The translations under genes and the position numbers were made by a program. This document shows positions 18,599-27,229 of a DNA stretch of 64,000 bases, one piece after another. The notes beneath the pieces are model-generated. The model was not told the origin of the DNA. It saw only the letters and a list, made by a program, of their open reading frames with translations, and searched no databases. This DNA comes from an uncultured Lachnospiraceae bacterium (GTDB taxonomy: Bacteria > Bacillota > Clostridia > Lachnospirales > Lachnospiraceae): contig CAJTXN010000003.1 of NCBI GenBank assembly GCA_910583605.1, forward strand, positions 143,923-207,922. Direction: 5' to 3'. Position 1 is the first letter of the stretch. Every line of letters begins with the position of its first letter.

Positions 18599-18877
18599 AT
18601 GGATAATATGGTTGATGCAATACAGGAAATGGCATTACAATTGAAAAAACTAAATGAGATTGCCTATAATCAATATAAGCCTATTGCATCTGACCTGTGT
18701 AGTAGAGCTGCATCATTACGCGAAGTTGAATATACATTAGATAGGATGCTTGATTTTTGCGGTGATGATGCGGTTTTAGGATTATTTAAGGATATATGCA
18801 GACATTATTTTGATATTTATCCGGAAATGATAGCATATCAGATTAATGCATATCGTGAAATATGGGACACAGAATAA
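18599..18877 (+). CDS. Small acidic protein of unknown function
   Basis: A 92-residue protein, helical by composition (MVDAIQEMALQLKKLNEIA, then REVEYTLDRMLDFCGDDAVLGLFKDICRHYF), soluble, with no recognised domain. It begins about 18 bases after the YhcG-type gene and is probably cotranscribed with it. The ATG at 18599 has GGTG just upstream; a TTG at 18590 with AAAGGAA upstream would add three residues and is equally possible. Two His/Cys residues near the end do not make a metal motif. Being next to a nuclease in a defence region, it could be a regulator or partner, but nothing in the sequence proves this. Confidence 0.6.
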   Translation: MDNMVDAIQEMALQLKKLNEIAYNQYKPIASDLCSRAASLREVEYTLDRMLDFCGDDAVLGLFKDICRHYFDIYPEMIAYQINAYREIWDTE

Positions 18878-18953
18878 TCTGTCAATAGAAAATCATGTTA
18901 TTGATACGGATTCAGTGAGTCAGCAGCATTTGCATTGGGTATTGAAGCGATAG

Positions 18954-19015
18954 CTTGAGTAAATCTTGAGTAATCTTGGGTAAATTTACTCAAGGTTACT
19001 CAAGATTTATTCAAA
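18954..19015. repeat. 62-base palindrome built from helically spaced CTTGAGTAA units
   Basis: The left arm (18954-18984) and right arm (18985-19015) are complementary over 31 bases except for three positions that would be G-U in RNA and one terminal mismatch. Each arm consists of three units around CTTGAGTAA (or its complement) whose CTTG/CAAG cores start 10 or 11 bases apart (18954, 18965, 18975; 18991, 19001). No T run follows, so it is not a standard terminator. It could bind a dimeric protein cooperatively. The surrounding 18878-19793 stretch has no convincing gene. Confidence 0.6.
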
Positions 19016-19110
19016 AGTTATTTGAGGCGAATATATCGCTTATAAGCAAACAATCAGGTGTTTTAAGCGAGTTATGTTTTAGAGGGGGGTGAATAAATTT
19101 GTTTCAAATT

Positions 19111-19165
19111 AAACAAGGTTTAAACAAGATTATCCAAGGTTTATTCAAGAATTATTCAAGCTCGT
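19111..19165. repeat. Five tandem CAAG units at 10-11 base spacing
   Basis: CAAG cores occur at 19114, 19125, 19135, 19146 and 19157, each in an A/T-rich 11-base unit such as AACAAGATTA or TTCAAGAATTA. The unit matches the right arm of the palindrome about 100 bases upstream. All five have the same orientation and nearly constant spacing of one helical turn. Role unknown. Confidence 0.55.
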
Positions 19166-19377
19166 GCTTCTAAAATGCTTCTAAAATTTTCGATAACCAG
19201 AAAAATAAGCTGATATTGAGAACAATATAAATAAAAAAATCCCCATTTTATTATGGTTTGCGATATAGACAAACGCACCGTAGCAACGTGAGGGTGGTAG
19301 AACAGTAGGTTCTGGTAAGGTTGCTACTATTATTGAATAATTATTAAAATTCATAATATTATACAAAAGATAAAATG

Positions 19378-19416
19378 CCGTACCCTTCTTATAATTAGGA
19401 GGGGTACGGTATTTGT
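19378..19416. terminator. Hairpin, possible bidirectional terminator
   Basis: CCGTACCC (19378-19385) pairs with GGGTACGG (19402-19409). An A-rich stretch before the left arm gives a T run on the minus strand, and TATTTG follows on the plus strand. It lies in the non-coding zone between the defence cargo and the chromosomal genes and may mark the old edge of the element. No other feature was found from 19417 to 19793. Confidence 0.4.
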
Positions 19417-19793
19417 ATATATAAATTTGTAGTAAAAGAAAAAATAAAATAATATATCATTTAATAATTTGTGACATAATATAAAAACAAAGATTATGGG
19501 GAAAGCGAGTAACAAAAAGTATTGTGAAAAATAAAAAACCTTTATGGAGATTCACATGATAAGGGCGAAGCTGGAAAGAGTCGAGAGGGACGAATTAAGG
19601 AGCCGGACAGTCTGATTGTGAAAATTGTTAATAAAATATATGAAGGAAAAGAAATTTATACAGATAGATTAATATTTAGCCAGAGTAATAAAGAACAGTG
19701 TACATTTATAATGTATGCTGTTTTTGTTGTAAATAAAGAACAAAAATGGTATAATCAGATTATTGAATTTGAAACCTGTGCGGAGGTATTGAA

Positions 19794-20120
19794 ATGGAAG
19801 GTAGAAGCTTCGGTTTTATTATATGGTGTGTTTTTGGAATTATCTTTCTATGCCTGGCTGTATTTTCATGGTTTTCAAAAAAGCCGGTGGGATTTTGGGC
19901 CAATGCGGATGTATGCGAAGTCCGGGATATAAAAAAATATAATCATGCGCTATCCGGATTGTTTAGTATATTCGGTATTGTGACGATCGCTTTGGGAGTT
20001 CCTCTGCTTGCGGGACAAAATTCCGCCTGGGTCCTGCTCTCTGTTATGGGAGTCATGATAGAAAGTATTATTGCTATGGCGGTTTATACTCTTGTAATCG
20101 AAAAAAAATATAGAAAATAA
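19794..20120 (+). CDS. Small membrane protein, DUF3784-like
   Basis: A 108-residue protein with three predicted membrane segments: IIWCVFGIIFLCLAVFSWF near the N-terminus, LFSIFGIVTIALGVPLLAG in the middle and SVMGVMIESIIAMAVYTLVI near the C-terminus. A loop with WANADVCEVRDIKKYNHALSG lies between the first two. This loop pattern fits small Firmicute membrane proteins of the DUF3784 type. GCGGAGG lies a few bases before the ATG, and a TGGTATAAT promoter-like sequence is at about 19749. A longer overlapping frame from 19618 lacks a ribosome binding site and was rejected. Function unknown. Confidence 0.7.
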   Translation: MEGRSFGFIIWCVFGIIFLCLAVFSWFSKKPVGFWANADVCEVRDIKKYNHALSGLFSIFGIVTIALGVPLLAGQNSAWVLLSVMGVMIESIIAMAVYTLVIEKKYRK

Positions 20121-20177
20121 AAGAAAATGCCGTTATGAATTTGGGGGATAAAGTATCTTAAAAAGGTGATATTGGAT

Positions 20178-20636
20178 ATGCAGAAAAGCAAAGAACTTGA
20201 ACAGAATATAGATAATATTAAATATGATATTGAAACTCTGGAAATGGAAAAGATCGGTTTGATAAGAAAATTTCGTTTTTTAAAAGAAAAACTGGTCATC
20301 AATTTTGTGATTTTAATTCTGATTTTTTTATTTATAATATTTACTGTAGGGTATGATCCTTATGAACCCTATTCGATTGCGTTTACTACGGTATTAAGAC
20401 CTTTATATTTTCTGCTGACAGGGATATATATATTTTTTTTTATTCTAAAACCGATTTGGGAAATATATTTAAATTGTAATCTTGAGGCCGGGAGAAAAGC
20501 TGCGATAAAATATGGTGTTAAGTCTATAAGTGAGAATATAGAGATGTGTGATACTAAAATTTCAGCGTTGAATAGTATACTCAGAGATTATAAAGAAACA
20601 GTAACAGATGGTGAAAGTATGATTAAGAATAATTGA
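20178..20636 (+). CDS. Two-segment membrane protein with coiled coil, unknown function
   Basis: A 152-residue protein. Residues 1-40 form a coiled coil (KELEQNIDNIKYDIETLEMEK). Two hydrophobic segments follow, LVINFVILILIFLFIIFTVG and LYFLLTGIYIFFFILKPIW, and then a soluble helical tail. AAAGGTG lies nine bases before the ATG at 20178; a GTG at 20166 within that site is unlikely to be the start. It is 57 bases after the previous membrane protein gene and is followed by a terminator, so the two may form a transcription unit. No family was recognised. Confidence 0.65.
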   Translation: MQKSKELEQNIDNIKYDIETLEMEKIGLIRKFRFLKEKLVINFVILILIFLFIIFTVGYDPYEPYSIAFTTVLRPLYFLLTGIYIFFFILKPIWEIYLNCNLEAGRKAAIKYGVKSISENIEMCDTKISALNSILRDYKETVTDGESMIKNN

Positions 20637-20667
20637 ATTTTGTAAATTACTCTGTAAAAAGAAGGAG

Positions 20668-20718
20668 CTGTTGCGAAAGCAGGATATGATCTGTTTTTGC
20701 AACAGTTTATATTTTTTT
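20668..20718 (+). terminator. Rho-independent terminator
   Basis: CTGTTGC (20668-20674) pairs with GCAACAG (20699-20705), the stem continues as GAAA against TTTT with small mismatches, and a T-rich tract ending in seven T follows. It closes the two small membrane-protein genes. Confidence 0.75.
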
Positions 20719-20851
20719 AAAGGCAGTTTTTAATATAAATTAAATTATAGAGCAATTAACATGGCATAACGATTTTAAGAATGTTATAATAAGTAATGAT
20801 GAAAACAGAAAAAGTATAAGGCTGAAAAGAATTATGGAAAGAGAGGAAAAT

Positions 20852-21874
20852 ATGAATAATATCGTGAAAGGAATTGTGGATTTTAAAACAGAGTTTACAC
20901 AGAGACAGAATCATTCCGATACAGATCAAACGGACAGGAAAACATTTACGTTGCTGTTAAGCGGAATCTCCGGCTGCAGAATGATGCCCGGAATACCGGA
21001 ACATATGGGATATGAATCATTGTATCATTGTGAAAGTCCGGAATTAAAAGAACTGGCATTGGAGCACATGAAACGGCTGTTTGGAATTACAGATAAAGAT
21101 ACACTTTTGGGATTCTGTTATGAGGAATATTCCGGAAGCAATGAGTATGAACAGTTTATGACCTTTTGGAGTAAAGTTCCTCTGTTTGATTTAAAAGAAT
21201 TAACGGCGGAAGGAAAAGGAGGATTTGAGAAATGTAAACGTTTGGCGGAACATTTTTACCCGATTGTAAAAGAAAAGGGCTTTTATGCATGGGATATTAA
21301 TGAAAGGATTGGACTTTGCAGAAAAGCGGCGGCATGCGGGATTATTTCGGATGAAGAATTCTGGCAGATTACGGATGAATGGGTGCGTAAGGCGCAGGTA
21401 TTCTATCATTCCTTTGAAGAATATGCTGTAAGTTGCTTATGCGGCGCCGTCTATTATATGGGGCGCTATGATTCTGATGTCAGCGGCTTTTTTGATATCA
21501 ATCTGAAAATCGTAAAACATCTGTTGGAAGAAGGAGCATGGCAGAGTGTTGGATGGTATATGCCGAAAGAAAGAGAATGGGCAGAGTTATTAGGCGGCAG
21601 TAACCCGGGCTGCTTGATAACGAAAAAAGCTCTGGAACAAAAGAATATCGGTTATATGTACCGCGAAGAGCCGAACGGGGATTATCCGGACAGTGGATGG
21701 AGATTTTTTGTGGGGAATGAATCGGATGAATATGTAAATAATGCAGATAATGTCAGTGTCTGCGGATTAAATACCATATGCAATATTCAGCCGGATATAC
21801 TGGCTTTTATTCATGCGGAAGCCGGAAGGAAATTCGGCAGAGATGAGGATGGATGGACAGAGGAATTTATATAA
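20852..21874 (+). CDS. DUF1266-DUF2185 fusion protein
   Basis: A 340-residue soluble protein with two domains. The central part (about 85-215; YAWDINERIGLCRKAAACGIIS, then WVRKAQVFYHSFEEYAVSCLCG) fits DUF1266. The C-terminus (about 250-335; GCLITKKALEQKNIGYMYRE, DSGWRFFVGNESDEY, NTICNIQPDILAFI) fits DUF2185, a family that includes Imm33-type immunity proteins. The ATG at 20852 follows GAGAGGAA at good spacing; the in-frame ATG at 20834 has none. A TATAAT at 20785-20790 is a likely -10 box. It may protect against a toxin, but no toxin gene is nearby. The next gene starts 15 bases later. Confidence 0.75.
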   Translation: MNNIVKGIVDFKTEFTQRQNHSDTDQTDRKTFTLLLSGISGCRMMPGIPEHMGYESLYHCESPELKELALEHMKRLFGITDKDTLLGFCYEEYSGSNEYEQFMTFWSKVPLFDLKELTAEGKGGFEKCKRLAEHFYPIVKEKGFYAWDINERIGLCRKAAACGIISDEEFWQITDEWVRKAQVFYHSFEEYAVSCLCGAVYYMGRYDSDVSGFFDINLKIVKHLLEEGAWQSVGWYMPKEREWAELLGGSNPGCLITKKALEQKNIGYMYREEPNGDYPDSGWRFFVGNESDEYVNNADNVSVCGLNTICNIQPDILAFIHAEAGRKFGRDEDGWTEEFI

Positions 21875-21889
21875 CGGGAGGTAAGAACC

Positions 21890-22816
21890 ATGAAAACAAT
21901 GAAATTGGGAGCCGGAAAACTGCAGGTTCCGGTAATAGCTTTGGGATGTATGAGAATGAATACATTGGATAACAGACAGACAGAAGCATATCTCGAGAAA
22001 TGTCTGGAGTTAGGCATTAATTTTTTTGATCATGCGGATATATACGGAAACGGTGCCTGTGAGCAGCGTTTTTCACAGGCATTTCTTTTGAATGCAGCGG
22101 TTCGTGAAAATATTATACTTCAGTCGAAATGCGGAATTCAGCCCGGAATTAAGTATGATTCCTCGAAGGAATATATTATATCCGCAGCAGAAGGAATATT
22201 AAAACGGTTAAATACGGAATATCTGGATATTTTACTTTTGCACCGGCCGGATGCGTTAATGGAACCGGAAGAAGTGGCGGAAGCTTTTGACGAACTGGAA
22301 CAGTCCGGAAAGGTACGGAATTTTGGTGTTTCCAATCACAGACCGGCCCAGATAGAATTACTGAAAAAGTGTGTAAAACAGGAGATTCTCATTGACCAGC
22401 TACAATTCAGCATTCCGTTTTCGAATATGATCGCCGGCGGACTGGAAGTAAATATGGTTACGGAAGGTTCTGCTGACCGGGACGGAAGTATTCTGGATTA
22501 CTGCCGCTTAAAAGATATTACGATTCAGGCATGGTCTCCGTTTCAGTCGGGAAATTCCGCCGGATTTTTCATAGATAATGAAAACGGCTGTTATCCCGAA
22601 TTAAACAATGTCCTGCTGGAACTGGCAAATCAATATGGTGTCAGCAAAACAACCATAGCAGCCGCATGGCTCCTGCGTCATCCGGCCCGTATCCAGATAA
22701 TTGCGGGAACCATGAATGAAAAACGGCTGGAAGAAATTGTGGATGCCGTAAATATAACATTATCGAGAGAAGAATGGTATCGGCTTTACCTGGCTGCAGG
22801 TCATATTTTGCCATAG
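21890..22816 (+). CDS. Aldo/keto reductase, YdhF-like
   Basis: A 308-residue NADPH-dependent aldo/keto reductase. GINFFDHADIYGNGACE carries the catalytic Asp and Tyr near residues 45-50, LQSKCG the Lys near 81, and LLLHRPD the His near 115. VRNFGVSNH and the late segment GVSKTTIAAAWLLRHPA match the (beta/alpha)8 barrel of this family. The closest known type is YdhF, with unknown natural substrate. GGAGG precedes the ATG. It follows the DUF1266-DUF2185 gene at 15 bases and could be cotranscribed with it; a symmetrical A/T hairpin follows. Confidence 0.9.
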   Translation: MKTMKLGAGKLQVPVIALGCMRMNTLDNRQTEAYLEKCLELGINFFDHADIYGNGACEQRFSQAFLLNAAVRENIILQSKCGIQPGIKYDSSKEYIISAAEGILKRLNTEYLDILLLHRPDALMEPEEVAEAFDELEQSGKVRNFGVSNHRPAQIELLKKCVKQEILIDQLQFSIPFSNMIAGGLEVNMVTEGSADRDGSILDYCRLKDITIQAWSPFQSGNSAGFFIDNENGCYPELNNVLLELANQYGVSKTTIAAAWLLRHPARIQIIAGTMNEKRLEEIVDAVNITLSREEWYRLYLAAGHILP

Positions 22817-22833
22817 TCTATGTATAATAATGA

Positions 22834-22867
22834 CAAAAAATTGTATAATAATAACAATTTTTTTGTT
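22834..22867. terminator. A/T-rich bidirectional terminator hairpin
   Basis: AAAAAATTGT (22835-22844) pairs with ACAATTTTTT (22854-22863), giving a T run on both strands. It ends the reductase unit and overlaps the start of the amylase promoter. Confidence 0.6.
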
Positions 22868-22895
22868 GACAAACTATATGTGTATATATCATAAT
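22866..22895 (+). promoter_or_regulatory. Sigma-A-type promoter of the amylase gene
   Basis: TTGACA at 22866-22871 and CATAAT at 22890-22895 are separated by 18 bases. The start codon is about 115 bases downstream, leaving room for a leader. No CcpA-type cre site was identified with confidence. Confidence 0.65.
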
Positions 22896-23009
22896 AAAAT
22901 TAATCTGTGTGGGAAGCAGATAAATTAACGCTGGCAGAAGATGAGATGTTGTTAAAAATAACCAAAATCAAATTCTGCAGCAGTTATAAAAAAAACGGAG
23001 GTTTTTACA

Positions 23010-25877
23010 ATGATGGAATTTCTATCAAAAAAGCGTAAATGGTTACGCATGGCTGCAATACTTTTGGTTGCAGTATTATTTGTTCCGATGTACAAACACA
23101 CATCGGAAACTTTTGCCGGGGGCAAACAGGCAGCAGGGAAGGTAGATTATAAACTGGCGGAGAATGTTCAGGACGGCGTGATTCTGCATTGCTGGAACTG
23201 GTCTTATAATAATATTAAAGACCATATGCAGGAAATAGCCCAGGCAGGCTATAGTGCGATTCAGACATCGCCGGTGCAGCAGCCGAAGGATTACACCTAT
23301 GCCGGAAATGTTGACACGAATGTGGGAACACCTAACGGATGCGGAGCAAATGACGGACAGTGGTGGAAACTGTACCAGCCCGTTACGTTTTCAATCTGTG
23401 ATAACGGACAGACCTGGCTTGGAACCAAAGAGGAATTTACTCAGATGTGTGCGGAAGCGGAGAAATACGGAGTAAAGGTTATCGTTGATATTGTGGCAAA
23501 TCATATGGGTAATAACACCGGATGGAAGAATTCCATGAGCGATATTACGGATCAGATAGGAACCTATTGGAATCCGGAAATGCTTATAGACCCTTCTTAC
23601 TGGCATATAAATGATTTACAGTGCTGGATGAGTGACGGAAGAAATCATCTTACCCAGGGAACCATAGGTATGCCGGACTTAAATACTTCGGATGCCAGGG
23701 TTCAGCAGATGGTATTAAACCTTTTGAAAGAATGTGTAGACTGCGGTGCAGACGGATTCCGGTTTGATGCGGCAAAACATATTGAAACACCGGATGATTC
23801 GGCAGACCTTTCCAGTGATTTCTGGCCGAATGTAATTAACGGTATCCGTTCATATGCAGATCATGATTTATTTATATATGGAGAAATTCTGAATACAGTC
23901 GGAGACAATTTCGACATATCCAGTTACACAAAATATATGTCTGTAACAGATAATGCGACAGGCGACAATAAAAGAAATGATGTTCGTTACGGAAATGCCA
24001 GCAGTGCGGCAAACGGAAACTATGCTTATCAGGCGGATAAGGTAGTTGTATGGAATGAATCCCATGATACTTATGTTGGCGGAGGTTCTTCCTATCTGGC
24101 AGACGACGATATGATAAAGCAGACATGGGCAATTGTGGGCTGCAGAAAAGATGCTGCGGCATTATTCCTGGCACGCTCTTATTATTCCGATCAGTTATTG
24201 GATGAGAATGGCAATAAAAAAGATACATCCAATCTGGTACAGACGGAAATGGGTGCTGTAGGAACCATGACCTGGTGTGACCCGTCTGTATCGGCAGTAA
24301 ATAATTTTCATAATGCGTTTATCGGACAGAGTGAAAGTTTATCCAGCAACGGCTCCACGGTTTATATCGAACGCGGTACGACAGGTGTTGTTATCGTTAA
24401 ACTGGACGGACCGGGAGAAGTCAGTCTTCAGGCACGCAGTATGCGGGACGGTACATATACGGACCGTGTGACCGGTAATACGTTCACCGTATCCGGCGGC
24501 GTTATCAAGGGAAATGTTGAGAGTGAGGACGGTATTGCCGTTGTATATAATACGAATGTGGTTCCTTCCAATACGGTATCCGTAAAGGGCGGTACCATTA
24601 CGGAAGATACGGTACAGGTTACACTGGGGCTGGCAAATGCTACATCAGGAACCTATCAGATTGACAACGGAAAAGTACACAGCTATACGGGAAGTACAAC
24701 TATTACCATTGGTAAAGATGTTGCATATGGAAATTCCATAAAGCTTACCTTAACGGCAACCAATGGTTCTGTAACCTATATTTCGAAACATGTTTATAAC
24801 AAAAATAAGTTTGAAATCAAAGAAGAGGAAAGTACTTCTGAAAACGAATCATTTGAAAGTCCTGACGGAACATATAAAATATATATGAAAAATACTGCAG
24901 GATGGAAAGATGTAACTTGTTATGCCTGGGCAGATGAGAGTACCAGTAATAAGACCTGGCCGGGAGTGAAGATGACTTATATCGGAAATAATACATATTG
25001 TTATGCTTCTGATGTGAATTATCCAAATGTTATATTCTCTAATAACGGCGGCAGTCAGACCGCAGACCTGAACCTGCCGGGTAATCATTATTTATATGAT
25101 AACGGTTCCGGTCAGTGGGAGAAATATCAGGCTGAAGAAGAAACAACCAAGCCGGATGAACCGGAAACCAGTACAGAAGAAGAAACAACAGAACCGGAAA
25201 CCAGTACGGAGGAAGAAGCAACCGAACCGGAAACCAGCACGGAAGAAGAGACGACCGAGCCGGATACGGAAGAAGAAACAACAACCGAAGATGAACATAA
25301 AGGAATGTACCCGGTCTATGTACGTAATGATGCAGGATGGTCGGATATGTATTGCTACTCATGGCTGGATGATAATACCAATGCAGCGCCTTGGCCTGGA
25401 GAGAAAATGGAATATGAAGGCGGCAATGTTTGGAAATATTGGGTGAATAAAGATTATAAAAATATTATCTTTAACAATGGAACGGGAACACAGACTTCGG
25501 ATCTGAAAGTTCCGGGATACGGATATATTTATAATAATGCCGGCGGAAACTGGTCCGAATATGCGGAAGAACCTACAACTGATGAGAAAGAAAGCGAAGA
25601 AGAGACGACATCTGCATATGTAAAAGTCTATTTGAAGAATAGCGCAAACTGGTCAACCGTTAACTGTTATATGTGGAACGGAAACGGAGACGTTCAGTCA
25701 TGGCCGGGTGTGAAGATGACATATGAAGGCAATAATATCTGGTCATATATTGTGCCGGACGGATATGATAACATCATATTTAACAATGGAGCAGGCTCAC
25801 AGACAGGAGATATGACGTTTAAAGGTAATGGAAGTCTTTATGACAATGGAAACGGACAGTGGTCCTCTTATCGTTAA
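23010..25877 (+). CDS. Secreted multimodular alpha-amylase (GH13 with three CBM26-like modules)
   Basis: A 955-residue exported starch-degrading enzyme. Residues 1-35 form a signal peptide (KKRK, then MAAILLVAVLFVP, probable cleavage after TFA). The GH13 barrel shows region I DIVANH near 158, region II GFRFDAAKH with the nucleophile Asp near 253, region III YGEIL with the acid/base Glu near 292, and region IV NESHD near 352. Three starch-binding modules of CBM26 type follow (about 620-707, 765-855, 869-954), each with a W-x3-CY-W-WPG pattern. Thr/Glu-rich linkers separate them; the first contains repeated ETTEPETSTEE units. ACGGAGG precedes the ATG. No LPXTG motif is present, so it is probably released or held by binding starch. 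Confidence 0.93.
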   Translation: MMEFLSKKRKWLRMAAILLVAVLFVPMYKHTSETFAGGKQAAGKVDYKLAENVQDGVILHCWNWSYNNIKDHMQEIAQAGYSAIQTSPVQQPKDYTYAGNVDTNVGTPNGCGANDGQWWKLYQPVTFSICDNGQTWLGTKEEFTQMCAEAEKYGVKVIVDIVANHMGNNTGWKNSMSDITDQIGTYWNPEMLIDPSYWHINDLQCWMSDGRNHLTQGTIGMPDLNTSDARVQQMVLNLLKECVDCGADGFRFDAAKHIETPDDSADLSSDFWPNVINGIRSYADHDLFIYGEILNTVGDNFDISSYTKYMSVTDNATGDNKRNDVRYGNASSAANGNYAYQADKVVVWNESHDTYVGGGSSYLADDDMIKQTWAIVGCRKDAAALFLARSYYSDQLLDENGNKKDTSNLVQTEMGAVGTMTWCDPSVSAVNNFHNAFIGQSESLSSNGSTVYIERGTTGVVIVKLDGPGEVSLQARSMRDGTYTDRVTGNTFTVSGGVIKGNVESEDGIAVVYNTNVVPSNTVSVKGGTITEDTVQVTLGLANATSGTYQIDNGKVHSYTGSTTITIGKDVAYGNSIKLTLTATNGSVTYISKHVYNKNKFEIKEEESTSENESFESPDGTYKIYMKNTAGWKDVTCYAWADESTSNKTWPGVKMTYIGNNTYCYASDVNYPNVIFSNNGGSQTADLNLPGNHYLYDNGSGQWEKYQAEEETTKPDEPETSTEEETTEPETSTEEEATEPETSTEEETTEPDTEEETTTEDEHKGMYPVYVRNDAGWSDMYCYSWLDDNTNAAPWPGEKMEYEGGNVWKYWVNKDYKNIIFNNGTGTQTSDLKVPGYGYIYNNAGGNWSEYAEEPTTDEKESEEETTSAYVKVYLKNSANWSTVNCYMWNGNGDVQSWPGVKMTYEGNNIWSYIVPDGYDNIIFNNGAGSQTGDMTFKGNGSLYDNGNGQWSSYR

Positions 25878-25932
25878 TTATCGAATGTTAAATTAAAAAA
25901 TAGAATCTGACGGGGAATAAATGTAATGAGTT

Positions 25933-25973
25933 CTCCGGTATCAGGCGGTTGTCTGATACCGGAGGACTTTTTG
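25933..25973 (+). terminator. Strong Rho-independent terminator after the amylase gene
   Basis: CTCCGGTATCAG (25933-25944) pairs perfectly over 12 bp with CTGATACCGGAG (25953-25964); GACTTTTTG follows. Confidence 0.92.
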
Positions 25974-25997
25974 TATGAGGAAATATTTTTAGAAAAT

Positions 25998-26051
25998 ATG
26001 TCAACTGATTTTTAATAACCGGTTGACATGTGCGGATAGCCATTTTATACT
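25998..26051 (+). promoter_or_regulatory. bioB promoter with BirA-type operator
   Basis: TTGACA (26023-26028), a 17-base spacer and TATACT (26046-26051) make a near-consensus promoter. The -35 box is inside the right half of a perfect inverted repeat, ATGTCAAC (25998-26005), 16 bases, GTTGACAT (26022-26029). This fits the Firmicute BirA operator pattern TGTnAAC-N15/16-GTTnACA. Biotin-loaded BirA would block the promoter, so bioB is expected to be repressed by biotin. Confidence 0.8.
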
Positions 26052-26132
26052 ATACGGAGCAGCAGACAGATTCGTTAATCATACGGATGAATTTAAACAA
26101 AAAATTACAATAAATTAAAGAAGGAAAATTAT

Positions 26133-27110
26133 ATGAACAAAGAAATGAAAACGAAAGATTTTGTTATTGAATTAAAAAATAAGATACTAGAGGGGTATTT
26201 AATAAATAAATCAGAGGCGTTAACACTGGTCCATGCTGATTTAGATATTTTGTGCGGTGCGGCCGATGAAATCAGAAAACATTTTTGCGGAAATGATTTT
26301 GATTTATGTACCATTATTAATGCCAAAAGCGGAAAATGCTCCGAAAACTGTAAGTATTGCGCCCAGTCTGCGTTTTATCATACCACAGCGGAAGAATATC
26401 CCCTGTTGGAGCAGGCGGAAATTATCAGGCAGGGAAAGTATAACTGTGAACGCGGTGTCCGGCGGTACTCCCTTGTGACATCGGGAAGATGTCTGAATAA
26501 GACCGAAGTTGAACAGATGTGTAAAAATATATCAGAGCTGAAAAAAGAAGTGAATATAGAGGTCTGTGCTTCTTTTGGACTGCTGGATGAAGAATCTTTT
26601 AAACAGATAAAAAAAGCAGGAGTTTCCAGAGTACATAATAATCTTGAGACATCACGGAACAATTTCCCCAATGTATGTACGACGCATGGTTATGATGATA
26701 AAATAGCAGCAATCAGGGCAGCGAAACAGGCAGGACTTACGGTGTGCAGCGGCGGCATTATGGGACTGGGAGAAACGATGGAAGACAGGATTGATATGGT
26801 TTTGGATATTCGTGATCTGGGAATCCGTTCCATACCGGTGAATATGCTGAATCCGATTCCGGGAACACCTTATGAAGATAATCAAAGGCTTACCGTATCG
26901 GATATGAGAAGAATTGTGGCAATTTTTCGTTTTCTGGTACCGGATGGTTTTATCCGGCTGGCTGGCGGCAGAGGACTGATGGAGGATAAGGGCAGGAAGT
27001 GCTTTGAGAGCGGAGCCAACGCGGCAATATCCGGAGATATGCTTACTACGGCGGGAATAACCATTGAAAATGATATGAAAATGCTGAAGGAACTGGGATT
27101 TGAATTATAA
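26133..27110 (+). CDS. bioB: Biotin synthase
   Basis: A 325-residue radical SAM enzyme that inserts sulfur into dethiobiotin. The cluster motif GKCSENCKYCAQS near residue 66 provides the CxxxCxxC cysteines. VCASFGLL, RVHNNLETS and SGGIMGLGE carry further conserved biotin synthase residues, and PVNMLNPIPGTP and RLAGGR lie in the C-terminal part. AAGGAAAA precedes the ATG. The gene stands alone with no other bio genes in the window, so the cell may take up dethiobiotin or make it elsewhere. It follows the predicted BirA operator, and the ECF transporter core at 49587-52141 could serve biotin or other vitamin uptake. Confidence 0.95.
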   Translation: MNKEMKTKDFVIELKNKILEGYLINKSEALTLVHADLDILCGAADEIRKHFCGNDFDLCTIINAKSGKCSENCKYCAQSAFYHTTAEEYPLLEQAEIIRQGKYNCERGVRRYSLVTSGRCLNKTEVEQMCKNISELKKEVNIEVCASFGLLDEESFKQIKKAGVSRVHNNLETSRNNFPNVCTTHGYDDKIAAIRAAKQAGLTVCSGGIMGLGETMEDRIDMVLDIRDLGIRSIPVNMLNPIPGTPYEDNQRLTVSDMRRIVAIFRFLVPDGFIRLAGGRGLMEDKGRKCFESGANAAISGDMLTTAGITIENDMKMLKELGFEL

Positions 27111-27154
27111 GGCATTTTAGTTAGCAGAAGATGAAAGATTAAATAATACAGTTA

Positions 27155-27183
27155 TTGACAGGAGAAGTAAAATAATTTATACT
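27155..27183 (+). promoter_or_regulatory. Promoter of the vWA surface-protein gene
   Basis: TTGACA (27155-27160), 17 bases, TATACT (27178-27183). The start codon lies about 47 bases downstream after GGAGG. Confidence 0.7.
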
Positions 27184-27229
27184 GTATTTAGTAACATACG
27201 TAAAGGTTTTTGGAATGGAGGAAAATAGT

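Noticed and set aside
18954..19015. Long palindrome as a Rho-independent terminator
   Set aside because: The stem is A/T-rich without a T run after it, and it consists of phased repeats.
19618..19932. 104-residue frame overlapping the DUF3784-like gene
   Set aside because: No ribosome binding site, a promoter-like TATAAT inside it, and the overlapping frame from 19794 gives a coherent three-segment membrane protein.
25140..25290. Short direct repeats that could suggest a CRISPR-like or satellite array
   Set aside because: They encode the Thr/Glu-rich linker of the amylase, in frame, with no unique spacers.
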